Shown here: piece by piece, positions 25,224-32,363 of the stretch | How positions within the stretch are numbered: position 1 is the first letter of the stretch | How the letters are laid out: each line of letters begins with the position of its first letter | DNA from: JAWXCE01 sp033764775 | GTDB taxonomy: Bacteria > Pseudomonadota > Alphaproteobacteria > Rhizobiales > Rhodomicrobiaceae | Direction of reading: 5' to 3' | Assembly (NCBI GenBank): GCA_033764775.1 | Contig: JANRIQ010000032.1 | Coordinates: 62,001 to 126,000, forward strand | DNA: 64,000 bases | Position numbers and translations under genes: made by a program | The notes under the pieces: model-generated | The model's input: the letters and a program-made list of their open reading frames with translations, nothing else | Told to the model about the DNA's origin: nothing | Database searches by the model: none

Positions 25224-26651
25224 CTAGCCGAACCGGGCCAGCCACCCTATAACACGGCGGATCATGGGATTGGTTAGGCTCGGCATAAAAAAAGATTGAG
25301 CCGCCCGCTGGTTAATTTCCCCCAAGGTCGGATAGGGCGCCACGTAATCGGCCATGGCGCGCATCCGGATCCCCGCCTGCATGGCGAGCGCCCACACCTG
25401 GATGACCTCGCCAGCGCTTTCGCCCACGGCGCCGGCGCCGAGGATGCGGCCGTCGCGGTCGGCGACGACCTTGACGAAACCGTCGGTCGTCCGCTCGGCT
25501 TGAGCGCGGTCGTTTTCGTGATAGGGCCAGCGGAGCACGCGGATGCGTTGGCCGTAACGGCGGCGCGCCTCCTCCTCCGAAACGCCGACCTGGGCGACCT
25601 CCGGCTCGGTGTAGGCGATGCGCGGCATGCCGAGGCGGTCGACGCGGGCCGGCCAGCGGAACAGCGCGTTGCGCACCACCACCTGGGCGTGATGCGAGGC
25701 CATATGCGCGAAAGGCGCGTCGCCGACCACGTCGCCGATCGCGTAAATGCGGTGGTTGGATGTGCGCAAGCTGTCGCTCACCGCCACGCCGCCCCGGTCG
25801 TATCGCACGCCGGCCGCCTCCAAATTCAGGCCCTCCACATTCGGGCGCCGCCCTGAGGCGACGAGCAGATGGGTTCCATCGATGGAGTATGATCGCCCAT
25901 CCTTGGTGAACACAACTTGAACATTCTGCCCGAACGGCTCCAATCGGTCGAGCCGGGCGTTGTCCAGGATGCGGACGCCCTCACGCCGCATCCGCTGGAC
26001 GGCGACAGCCACAAGCTCCTGATCCTCCGTCGGCAAGGGCGTCAGTCCCTCGATGACCGTCACCTCGCTTCCCAGCCGACGATGGGCCTGGGCCAGCTCC
26101 AGCCCGACCGCGCCGCCGCCGACGACGATCAGATGGCCGATGCGGTAGTTCACGTCGAAAATGGTCTCGTTGGTGAGATAGCCGATTTTGTCGAGACCGG
26201 GGATGGGCGGCAGCTCCGGCGATGACCCGGTGGCGATGACGAAGCGTCGCGCCTGGATCTCAATGTCTCCTGCGAGCACGGTCGACTTGTCTTTGAAGCG
26301 CGCCGCGCCTGCGACGACCTGCACGCCGAGGCCGGCGCAGCGCTCGGCGGAGTCGTTGGGCGCGATCGCGGCGATGACGGATTTCACATGCTCGTTGACC
26401 AGGCGATGGTCGATGGCGGGCTCCACCGGCTTCACGCCGAAGCGCGCGGTTTCGCGCATGGCCTGGGCGCGTTTGGCCGCCGCCTGCAGCGATTTGGAGG
26501 GCACGCAGCCATAGTTGAGGCTATCGCCGCCCATCCTGTGCTTCTCGATGAGCACCACAGACGCGCCGAGCTGGGCGGCCGTCATCGCCGCATCCAGCCC
26601 TCCCGCGCCGCCGCCGATGACGCAAAGATCAGGCGTTAAAAGCTTCTCCAT
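25224..26651 (-). CDS. Dihydrolipoamide dehydrogenase/mercuric reductase-like flavoprotein lacking one redox Cys
   Basis: Protein of 475 aa of the class-I pyridine nucleotide-disulfide oxidoreductase family. It has the FAD motif CVIGGGAGGLDAA (10-22), the NAD motif VVGGGAVGLELAQ and the second FAD motif YAIGDVVGD. The redox site, normally CxxxxC, reads GGDSLNYGCVPSK: the first Cys is Ser44 and only Cys49 remains (codon AGC, read directly). The C-terminal base region is APYPTLGE rather than the HxHPT of lipoamide dehydrogenases. The protein can probably bind FAD and NAD(P)H but not perform ordinary disulfide chemistry. A GGAGCGAC ribosome site precedes the ATG. The C-terminal end is hydrophobic/basic (RRVIGWLARFG). 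Confidence 0.87.
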   Translation of the reverse strand: MEKLLTPDLCVIGGGAGGLDAAMTAAQLGASVVLIEKHRMGGDSLNYGCVPSKSLQAAAKRAQAMRETARFGVKPVEPAIDHRLVNEHVKSVIAAIAPNDSAERCAGLGVQVVAGAARFKDKSTVLAGDIEIQARRFVIATGSSPELPPIPGLDKIGYLTNETIFDVNYRIGHLIVVGGGAVGLELAQAHRRLGSEVTVIEGLTPLPTEDQELVAVAVQRMRREGVRILDNARLDRLEPFGQNVQVVFTKDGRSYSIDGTHLLVASGRRPNVEGLNLEAAGVRYDRGGVAVSDSLRTSNHRIYAIGDVVGDAPFAHMASHHAQVVVRNALFRWPARVDRLGMPRIAYTEPEVAQVGVSEEEARRRYGQRIRVLRWPYHENDRAQAERTTDGFVKVVADRDGRILGAGAVGESAGEVIQVWALAMQAGIRMRAMADYVAPYPTLGEINQRAAQSFFMPSLTNPMIRRVIGWLARFG

Positions 26652-26769
26652 GTCGCTCCTCGAAACTTGCGGCGGGCGGTTAGGCTATGTCATGGATTGG
26701 CGGGGCGGCGCAATATGGGCGAAACCGTCTGGCGCGGCGTTATCGACGGCAAAATGAGGACGGTTTTCA

Positions 26770-27390
26770 ATGACGAGCATGCTCGCCCTTGTGCGCCACG
26801 GCGAAAGCGAATGGAACAAGCTGAACCTATTCACCGGCTGGCGCGATGTGGATTTGACCGAGCAGGGCGTCGCCGAGGCGCGGCGGGCGGGGGCGCTGCT
26901 GCGCGCGCACGGGGCGCGTTTCGATGCGGCCTTCACGTCGATGCTGAAGCGCGCGAACCGAACCCTCGCGTTCATCCTTGAGGAGCTAGGCCAGGCGGAC
27001 CTCGCGGTCGTGCGCGACGAAGCGCTGAACGAGCGCGACTATGGCGACCTGACCGGCCTCAACAAGGACGAGGCGCGCGAGCGCTGGGGCGAGGAGCAGG
27101 TGCTTCTCTGGCGGCGCTCGTTCGACGTGCCCCCGCCCGGCGGCGAGAGCCTGAAGGACACGGCCGCCCGCGTGCTGCCCTATTTCGAGGCGCGCATCCA
27201 GCCGGAACTCGCCGGCGGCCGCAGCGTGATCGTGGCTGCGCACGGCAATTCTTTGCGGGCGCTCGTCATGCGGATCGAGGCGCTGTCGCCCGATGAGATT
27301 TTGCAGGTGAACATCGCAACAGCCGCGCCCATCGTTTACCGGCTGGACAAGGCGGGCCGCGTCGCGTCGAAACAGAACCTGGCGGCCTAA
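26770..27390 (+). CDS. gpmA: 2,3-bisphosphoglycerate-dependent phosphoglycerate mutase
   Basis: Protein of 206 aa, the short form common in alphaproteobacteria. It interconverts 3- and 2-phosphoglycerate in glycolysis. The phospho-acceptor is His10 (LVRHGESEWN), followed by NLFTGWRDVDL; the acid is in LNERDYGDLTGLNK and the second His is His158 (AAHGNSLRALV). Its stop codon overlaps that of the convergent L,D-transpeptidase gene. Confidence 0.96.
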   Translation: MTSMLALVRHGESEWNKLNLFTGWRDVDLTEQGVAEARRAGALLRAHGARFDAAFTSMLKRANRTLAFILEELGQADLAVVRDEALNERDYGDLTGLNKDEARERWGEEQVLLWRRSFDVPPPGGESLKDTAARVLPYFEARIQPELAGGRSVIVAAHGNSLRALVMRIEALSPDEILQVNIATAAPIVYRLDKAGRVASKQNLAA

Positions 27391-28088
27391 AGTCGCGACA
27401 GCGCCTCCTCAGGCCGGGCGGTGATGAGGATCAGCGCGCCGGGCCGCAGCCAGGCCTGCAGCCGCGCCATGTTCTCGCCGCTCATGGCGACGCATCCCGC
27501 CGTTCCCGCGCCCGGTTTGCGCCAGATGTGCAGAAAAATGCACGAGCCGCCCCGCCGCGCGCCGTTCGCCGAGTAATCGACGACGAACCCGCTGCGGTAG
27601 AGCGGCTCGGCGCCCATGTCCTCGGCCGATCCCGCTTTCCGGCGGTCGCCCGCGCCAACGATGACGCCGTACTGTGGCGATGCGGGATCGTCGATGCAAA
27701 AGGTCTCTCCCGCCCTCAGTTGAAGATAACCCTGACGGGGATCGGGAGCGAAGCCGAACGGCCGGCCGACCGTGAACAGCCCCAGCGGCGTGCGCTTGTC
27801 GCCCTCGCGCTTCAAGAAACGGCGGCGGCCGGGCTTCGCCGCAAGCGTGCGTCTCATGTCGCGCCAGGCGGGCGCGAAACCCTTGGCGCCTCCCACCACC
27901 GGCGCCGCCGCGCCGACCTCACGCCATGGCCCGGTCGCATCGCGCTCGTAGGCGCGCATCGTGGCTCGGGGCCCGGCGACCGCGTGGGGGGCGACGACAA
28001 TGAGCTGCGTCGCGCGCGGTTCAGCCCGCGCCATGTTCAGGGATAGTGCGAGCGCGGCGGCTAGCGCGACCGGCAGCACGAGATCCAC
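27387..28088 (-). CDS. L,D-transpeptidase (YkuD family), exported
   Basis: Protein of 233 aa when read from a GTG at 28088, which opens directly with a signal peptide (VLPVALAAALALSLNMARA). A longer frame to 28163 would put a basic stretch before it. The YkuD catalytic pattern is His187 (FLHIWRKPGAG) and Cys199 (TAGCVAMS). Such enzymes cross-link peptidoglycan or attach proteins to it in the periplasm. The stretch KREGDKRTPLGLF is typical of the YkuD fold. The start overlaps the end of the caspase-like gene by 28 bases. Confidence 0.83.
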   Translation of the reverse strand: MDLVLPVALAAALALSLNMARAEPRATQLIVVAPHAVAGPRATMRAYERDATGPWREVGAAAPVVGGAKGFAPAWRDMRRTLAAKPGRRRFLKREGDKRTPLGLFTVGRPFGFAPDPRQGYLQLRAGETFCIDDPASPQYGVIVGAGDRRKAGSAEDMGAEPLYRSGFVVDYSANGARRGGSCIFLHIWRKPGAGTAGCVAMSGENMARLQAWLRPGALILITARPEEALSRL

Positions 28089-29296
28089 ACCCGGCTGCGG
28101 TCGCGGTCGTCGCGGAACTTCGTCCAGCCCTCCTGCCCAGCGGCGACGGCGCGCACGTACCACCAGTCGTCCGGCCGTTTTTCAAGCACTTCGAGCAGCG
28201 TGCCGTTCGGCATTTTCATGATCCGGTAGCCGGCGCGGGTCGTCGGCTGCGAGCGCAGCGACAGGTAGTCGTCGGGCGGGCGCGTGTCCCAGACATAGTG
28301 ATATTCAGGCGCGGCGGGTTGAGCCGCCGGAGCGCGGGCCGCGACCTCCACGCGCTCAAGCTCGAGGAGTTTCGATGCCGCCACATCGGCGTAGAATGTG
28401 TTCGGGAAGCGTTTCCGATACGCCAGAAGCTGCTCTTTGCTTTTGAGATCGACGAGCGCCCAAGCGCGTTCCGCCTCGCTGACCGCGGGCGCGATTACGG
28501 AGGGCGAGCCGGTTGGCGCGTCGGCCCGCGGCGCGGAAGCCTCCGGCACGAGGAAAACCTTGCTTCCGCCGAGCGAGCCGTAGGTGAACGGCTGTTGCGC
28601 GCCGTCCGTCGCCTTCATCACCGCGTCTTCGACGCGGCCCATGACGAAGCGGATTTCCTCGCCGGGCAGCGGCATATTCTCGATGAGCGCGGCGGCGAAC
28701 GGGCTGAGGCCGCCTTTCGGCCCGTCCTGCGCCTTGGTGCCGTGGCGCGCCGAAAACGCGATCAAGATTCGCTCGCGCGGCTCCGGGCGCGCGAGGCCCC
28801 GGTCCGCCCCGCGCGTGATCGTCGTCGGGAACGGGTTGTCGCGGCACGCGTCGAGGATGATGAGCTTCAGTCCGCGCGCCGCCGACACCGCTTCCTCGAA
28901 CGCCGAAAGCGGGAACATCTCCTGACGGGCGCTTTGCGGCGTTTTCAACTCCGCGTCCACGGGCATGAAGAAATTGCCGCCGCCAAAGCTCAGCTCGATG
29001 CCATGTCCGGCGAAATGCACGATGGCCGCGTCGGCTCCATCGGCCTGGGCGGAGAAATCGCGCAGGGCGATCCGCATCGCCTCATAGCCCAGGTCGATCT
29101 TGGTGGTGACGGTAAAGCCGAGGTCGGTCAGCATGCGGCTGACCGCGCGGGCGTCGTTGGCGGCGTTGGGCAAATCGCGGACGTCGGGCTTCTGATAATC
29201 GGAATTGCCGATGACGAGAGCGACGCGCTTTTCCGCCCGCGCCTCCCCGACGAGGCATGCCGCCGCCAGCGTCAAAGCCGCGATCCACACTCTCAT
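28061..29296 (-). CDS. Exported caspase-family (C14) peptidase with SH3-like C-terminus
   Basis: Protein of 411 aa. The ATG at 29296 has a GGAGGCGAC ribosome site and opens a signal peptide (IAALTLAAACLVGEARA). The p20-like domain (residues 23-270) has the catalytic dyad His98 (VHFAGHGIE) and Cys151 (LIILDACRDNPF). The Asp-Ala-Cys-Arg context fits the arginine/lysine-specific or uncharacterised bacterial caspase-like group. A linker with a YRKRFPNTFYADVAA repeat unit leads to an SH3-like segment (LSLRSQPTTRAGYRIMKMPN). It probably acts in the periplasm, with the overlapping L,D-transpeptidase as a cell-wall partner (inference). Confidence 0.88.
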   Translation of the reverse strand: MRVWIAALTLAAACLVGEARAEKRVALVIGNSDYQKPDVRDLPNAANDARAVSRMLTDLGFTVTTKIDLGYEAMRIALRDFSAQADGADAAIVHFAGHGIELSFGGGNFFMPVDAELKTPQSARQEMFPLSAFEEAVSAARGLKLIILDACRDNPFPTTITRGADRGLARPEPRERILIAFSARHGTKAQDGPKGGLSPFAAALIENMPLPGEEIRFVMGRVEDAVMKATDGAQQPFTYGSLGGSKVFLVPEASAPRADAPTGSPSVIAPAVSEAERAWALVDLKSKEQLLAYRKRFPNTFYADVAASKLLELERVEVAARAPAAQPAAPEYHYVWDTRPPDDYLSLRSQPTTRAGYRIMKMPNGTLLEVLEKRPDDWWYVRAVAAGQEGWTKFRDDRDRSRVWISCCRSR

Positions 29297-29369
29297 GTCG
29301 CCTCCACAACGCCGTTCGCCGCCACAATACAAACATCGCGGCGTCATGAAAAGCGGCTTCGCGGAAAGG

Positions 29370-29858
29370 TCAAGCGTAGGCTGTTCGGCGCGCGTCCAAC
29401 TCCGCTTGCAGCGTCGCCGCGAAGCCGCGTTTCTCATCCGCGCTCAAGAACGCGCCAAAGACGAGCGTCGCGCCGTGGGAGGTGAGGCTCAAGGTAGGCG
29501 CGGTGGTTTCGCTCTCCTCCAGATTGACCTTCACCCAATACGGGTTGAAGCGCCATGTTTGGGGCGCGCCGGACACGGGAACACGGCTGAGCTTGAGTTC
29601 GCCGTCGCGCAGCTCGATCACCTCATAGGTGCGGCCGGCGCGATAATTGAGGCGAAAAGCGATATAGATCAGCAGCGCGTCGAGGCCGAAAAAGCCGGTC
29701 ACGGGCCACGCGCCGATGGAGATGAACACCGCGCCCGCCGCGAAGCTCACCACGCAAACGAGCGTCATCAACAGCAAAAACGCCTTGCGGCTCAGGGAGC
29801 GATGCGGCAGCAACGTGGCCTGGAAGGTTTTGTGGTCGGCGGCGTGTGGATCGGACAT
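29370..29858 (-). CDS. DUF2244 membrane protein
   Basis: Protein of 162 aa with two close membrane helices (about residues 26-45 and 49-66) and a C-terminal soluble domain. The pattern LPHRSLSRKAFLLLM, FRLNYRAGRTYEVIEL and a NPYWVKV segment fits DUF2244, a family widespread in alphaproteobacteria and often linked with heme-copper oxidase genes or placed alone. Function unknown. The ATG used (29858) shares bases with the nth ATG on the other strand; an alternative ATG lies at 29867. Confidence 0.82.
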   Translation of the reverse strand: MSDPHAADHKTFQATLLPHRSLSRKAFLLLMTLVCVVSFAAGAVFISIGAWPVTGFFGLDALLIYIAFRLNYRAGRTYEVIELRDGELKLSRVPVSGAPQTWRFNPYWVKVNLEESETTAPTLSLTSHGATLVFGAFLSADEKRGFAATLQAELDARRTAYA

Positions 29859-30597
29859 GAGGGACATTGAGCGGACGGTTGCTGACGATTTCAAAAAGGT
29901 GCCACGAAAAAAGCCGCTGTCGAACGGGCCAAAAGCGCGCAGTCGGCGCGGCCGGCTCTCCAAGGCGGCGGTCGAGGCCATGTTTTCGCGCTTCGCCGCC
30001 GCCGCGCCCGCGCCGCGGACCGAACTCGAATACTCCGATCCGTACACCTTGCTGGTCGCCGTGGCGCTCTCGGCCCAGGCGACGGATGTGAGCGTGAACA
30101 AAGCGACACGGCCGCTGTTCGCCGTGGCTTCGACGCCCTACGCCATGGCGGAGCTTGGCGAGGCGCGCCTCATGGAGTTCATCAAGACCATCGGGCTTTA
30201 CAAGGGCAAGGCCAAAAACGTGATCGCCATGTCGGAAAAGCTCATCGCTGAGCATGGCGGCCAAGTGCCGCAGACCCGCGAGGCGCTCGAAGCGCTGCCC
30301 GGCGTCGGGCGCAAAACGGCGAACGTGGTCTTGAATGTGGCGTTCGGCCAGCCGACCGTCGCGGTGGACACGCACATTTTCCGGGTCGGCAACCGCACGG
30401 GCCTCGCGCCGGGCAAGACGCCGCTTGAGGTGGAGGCGGGCATCGAGCGCGCTGTGCCCGCGCTCTATCTGATGAACGCGCATCATTGGCTCATCCTGCA
30501 CGGCCGTTATGTGTGCAAGGCCCGCAAGCCGGAATGCTGGCGCTGCTCCATCGCCGACCTGTGCCGGTTCGAACCCAAAACTCAGCCCCCGGAGTGA
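29857..30597 (+). CDS. nth: Endonuclease III
   Basis: DNA glycosylase/AP lyase of 246 aa that removes oxidised pyrimidines in base-excision repair. The helix-hairpin-helix LPGVGRKTANVV contains the catalytic Lys153, the acidic partner is Asp171 (VDTHIFRV) and the [4Fe-4S] ligands are Cys220, 227, 230 and 236 (C-x6-C-x2-C-x5-C). The basic N-terminal extension (residues 1-40) is longer than in E. coli. A GTG at 29899 could be the true start, because the ATG at 29857 overlaps the start of the divergent DUF2244 gene. Confidence 0.95.
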   Translation: MRDIERTVADDFKKVPRKKPLSNGPKARSRRGRLSKAAVEAMFSRFAAAAPAPRTELEYSDPYTLLVAVALSAQATDVSVNKATRPLFAVASTPYAMAELGEARLMEFIKTIGLYKGKAKNVIAMSEKLIAEHGGQVPQTREALEALPGVGRKTANVVLNVAFGQPTVAVDTHIFRVGNRTGLAPGKTPLEVEAGIERAVPALYLMNAHHWLILHGRYVCKARKPECWRCSIADLCRFEPKTQPPE

Positions 30598-30666
30598 CGC
30601 GGCCGGCTGGACATTCGGACGCCGGTCTGTCATTGCCGTCGCCAATCGGCCAACCGGGGTTCGGAC

Positions 30667-31647
30667 ATGACGGACAAGCTTTTTGACGTGGTGGGCGTGG
30701 GCAGCGCCATCGTGGACGTGATCGCGCGCTGCGACGACGCGCTTCTTGCGGAACTCTGCATGGACAAGGGCTCCATGCGTCTCATCGGCGCGGACGACGC
30801 CGAGGCGCTCTACACCCGCATGGGGCCCGGGGTCGAGACTTCGGGCGGCTCGGTGTCGAACACCTGCGCGGGCGTCGCCTCGTTCGGCGGGCGCGCGGCG
30901 TTCATCGGCAAGGTGGCGGACGATCAGCTCGGCGCCATCTTCGCCCACGACATCCGCTCTGTCGGCGTGCATTTCGACACGCGCCCGGCGACGGACGCCT
31001 CGCCGACGGGCCGTTGTCTCATTCTCGTCACGCCGGACGGCGAGCGCACCATGAACACCTATCTCGGCGCCGCCGCCGAACTCGGCCTCAGCGAAATCAA
31101 CGGCGAACGCATTGCGGAAAGCAAGCTGCTTTATCTCGAGGGCTATTCGTTCGACCCGCCGCTCGCGCGCGCGGCGTTTTTTGAGGCGGCGGGCTTAGCG
31201 AAGGCGGCGGGGACGAAAGTCGCCGTGTCGCTCTCCGACCCGTTTTGCGTGGAGCGTCACCGCGATGCGTTTCTCGACTTCATAGAAACCCGGGCGGACC
31301 TCGTTTTCGCCAACGAGCGCGAGCTTCTTTCCCTGTATGAGACCGATGATTTCGAGGCGGCGTGCGATCGGCTGCGCAAGGCGGTCGGCGTCGGCGCTGT
31401 CACCCGCAGCGCCAAGGGATCGCGCATCGTCGCCGGGGCGGAGACGATCGAGGTTGCGGCCGCGCCCGTCGCCTCCGTGGTCGACACCACCGGCGCCGGC
31501 GATCTTTACGCCGCCGGATTTCTGTTCGGTTACGCCACGGGGCGCGATCTGGCGGCGTGCGGCCGGCTTGGCAGCATCGCCGCGGCTGAGGTCATCTCCC
31601 ATATCGGGCCGCGCCCGTTGACCCCGCTGTCCCGGCTTATGGCATAA
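30667..31647 (+). CDS. Adenosine kinase (PfkB family)
   Basis: Protein of 326 aa of the ribokinase family. The N-terminal VVGVGSAIVDVIARCDD, the glycine-rich GGSVSNTCAGVASFGGRAAFIGKV region (given here as GGSVSNTCAG) and the C-terminal anion hole and base DTTGAGD (about 273-279) are typical of the alphaproteobacterial adenosine-kinase branch. It would phosphorylate adenosine to AMP for purine salvage. Sugar kinase activity cannot be excluded from sequence. Preceded by nth and followed by rpmH. Confidence 0.87.
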   Translation: MTDKLFDVVGVGSAIVDVIARCDDALLAELCMDKGSMRLIGADDAEALYTRMGPGVETSGGSVSNTCAGVASFGGRAAFIGKVADDQLGAIFAHDIRSVGVHFDTRPATDASPTGRCLILVTPDGERTMNTYLGAAAELGLSEINGERIAESKLLYLEGYSFDPPLARAAFFEAAGLAKAAGTKVAVSLSDPFCVERHRDAFLDFIETRADLVFANERELLSLYETDDFEAACDRLRKAVGVGAVTRSAKGSRIVAGAETIEVAAAPVASVVDTTGAGDLYAAGFLFGYATGRDLAACGRLGSIAAAEVISHIGPRPLTPLSRLMA

Positions 31648-31740
31648 AAACACAGCGGCCGCCCGTCGCGGCGCGTTGACTTCCACGCGCCCGCCCGCAT
31701 ATTGGCGAGACGAGGCTTCTTACGAGAACGGAGTGCGACC

Positions 31741-31875
31741 ATGAAGCGCACCTATCAACCGAGCAAGATCAAGCGGAAACGCACGCACGGTTTCCGCGCC
31801 CGCCGTGCGACCGCCGCCGGCAACCATATTCTGTCGCGGCGCCGGGCGCGCGGCCGCAAAAAATTGAGCGCGTAA
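31741..31875 (+). CDS. rpmH: 50S ribosomal protein L34
   Basis: A 44-aa, strongly basic protein beginning MKRTYQPSKIKRKRTHGFRA and ending ARGRKKLSA, the invariant pattern of L34. The middle (NHILSRRRA) differs from the common GGRKVLAARRA. It heads the rpmH-rnpA-yidC-engB cluster and has a GAACGGAG stretch ahead. Confidence 0.97.
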   Translation: MKRTYQPSKIKRKRTHGFRARRATAAGNHILSRRRARGRKKLSA

Positions 31876-31895
31876 CTCCGGCTCGCTTAGCCGGC

Positions 31896-32363
31896 ATGCT
31901 GATTTTGAAGCGACGACAAGATTTTCTTCGCCTGAAAGCGGGGCGGCGATGGTCGGCGCGCGCTTTCGTTCTGCAGGCGGCGCCGCAACCGACCGAGGAC
32001 GGCGCGACCCCCGACGCTGCGCCGCCGCGCTTCGGCTTCACCGTATCGGACCACGCGATCGCGTCCGTCGCGCCGGACGGCCGCAAAAAAGGCGGGGCTG
32101 CGAAGCGCAATCGCGCGCGGCGCCGGCTCAAGGAGGCGGTGAGACTGCGCGGCGCCCATTCCGCCAGGCCGGGCCACGATTATGTCATCGTGGGCAGGCG
32201 CGACGCGCTCAACCAAGATTTCTCCGAACTGCTTGCGGATATGGAAATGGCGTTCCATAAGGTGCACGAGGCATCTCACGCATCCAAACGCCCGGGCGCT
32301 TCATCGGGCGACGCATCCGCGAAACGGTCGCCAAAAGGTTCTGGCATCCATGGACGACAATAA
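31896..32363 (+). CDS. rnpA: Ribonuclease P protein component
   Basis: Protein of 155 aa, somewhat long for RnpA. It contains LKRRQDFLRLKAGRRWSA, the FGFTVS strand and the basic RNA-binding helix KRNRARRRLKEAVRL (around residues 70-85), then HDYVIVGRRDAL. It binds the leader of pre-tRNAs in RNase P. The last 30 residues are a basic, low-complexity extension. Its 3' end overlaps yidC by 14 bases. Confidence 0.94.
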   Translation: MLILKRRQDFLRLKAGRRWSARAFVLQAAPQPTEDGATPDAAPPRFGFTVSDHAIASVAPDGRKKGGAAKRNRARRRLKEAVRLRGAHSARPGHDYVIVGRRDALNQDFSELLADMEMAFHKVHEASHASKRPGASSGDASAKRSPKGSGIHGRQ

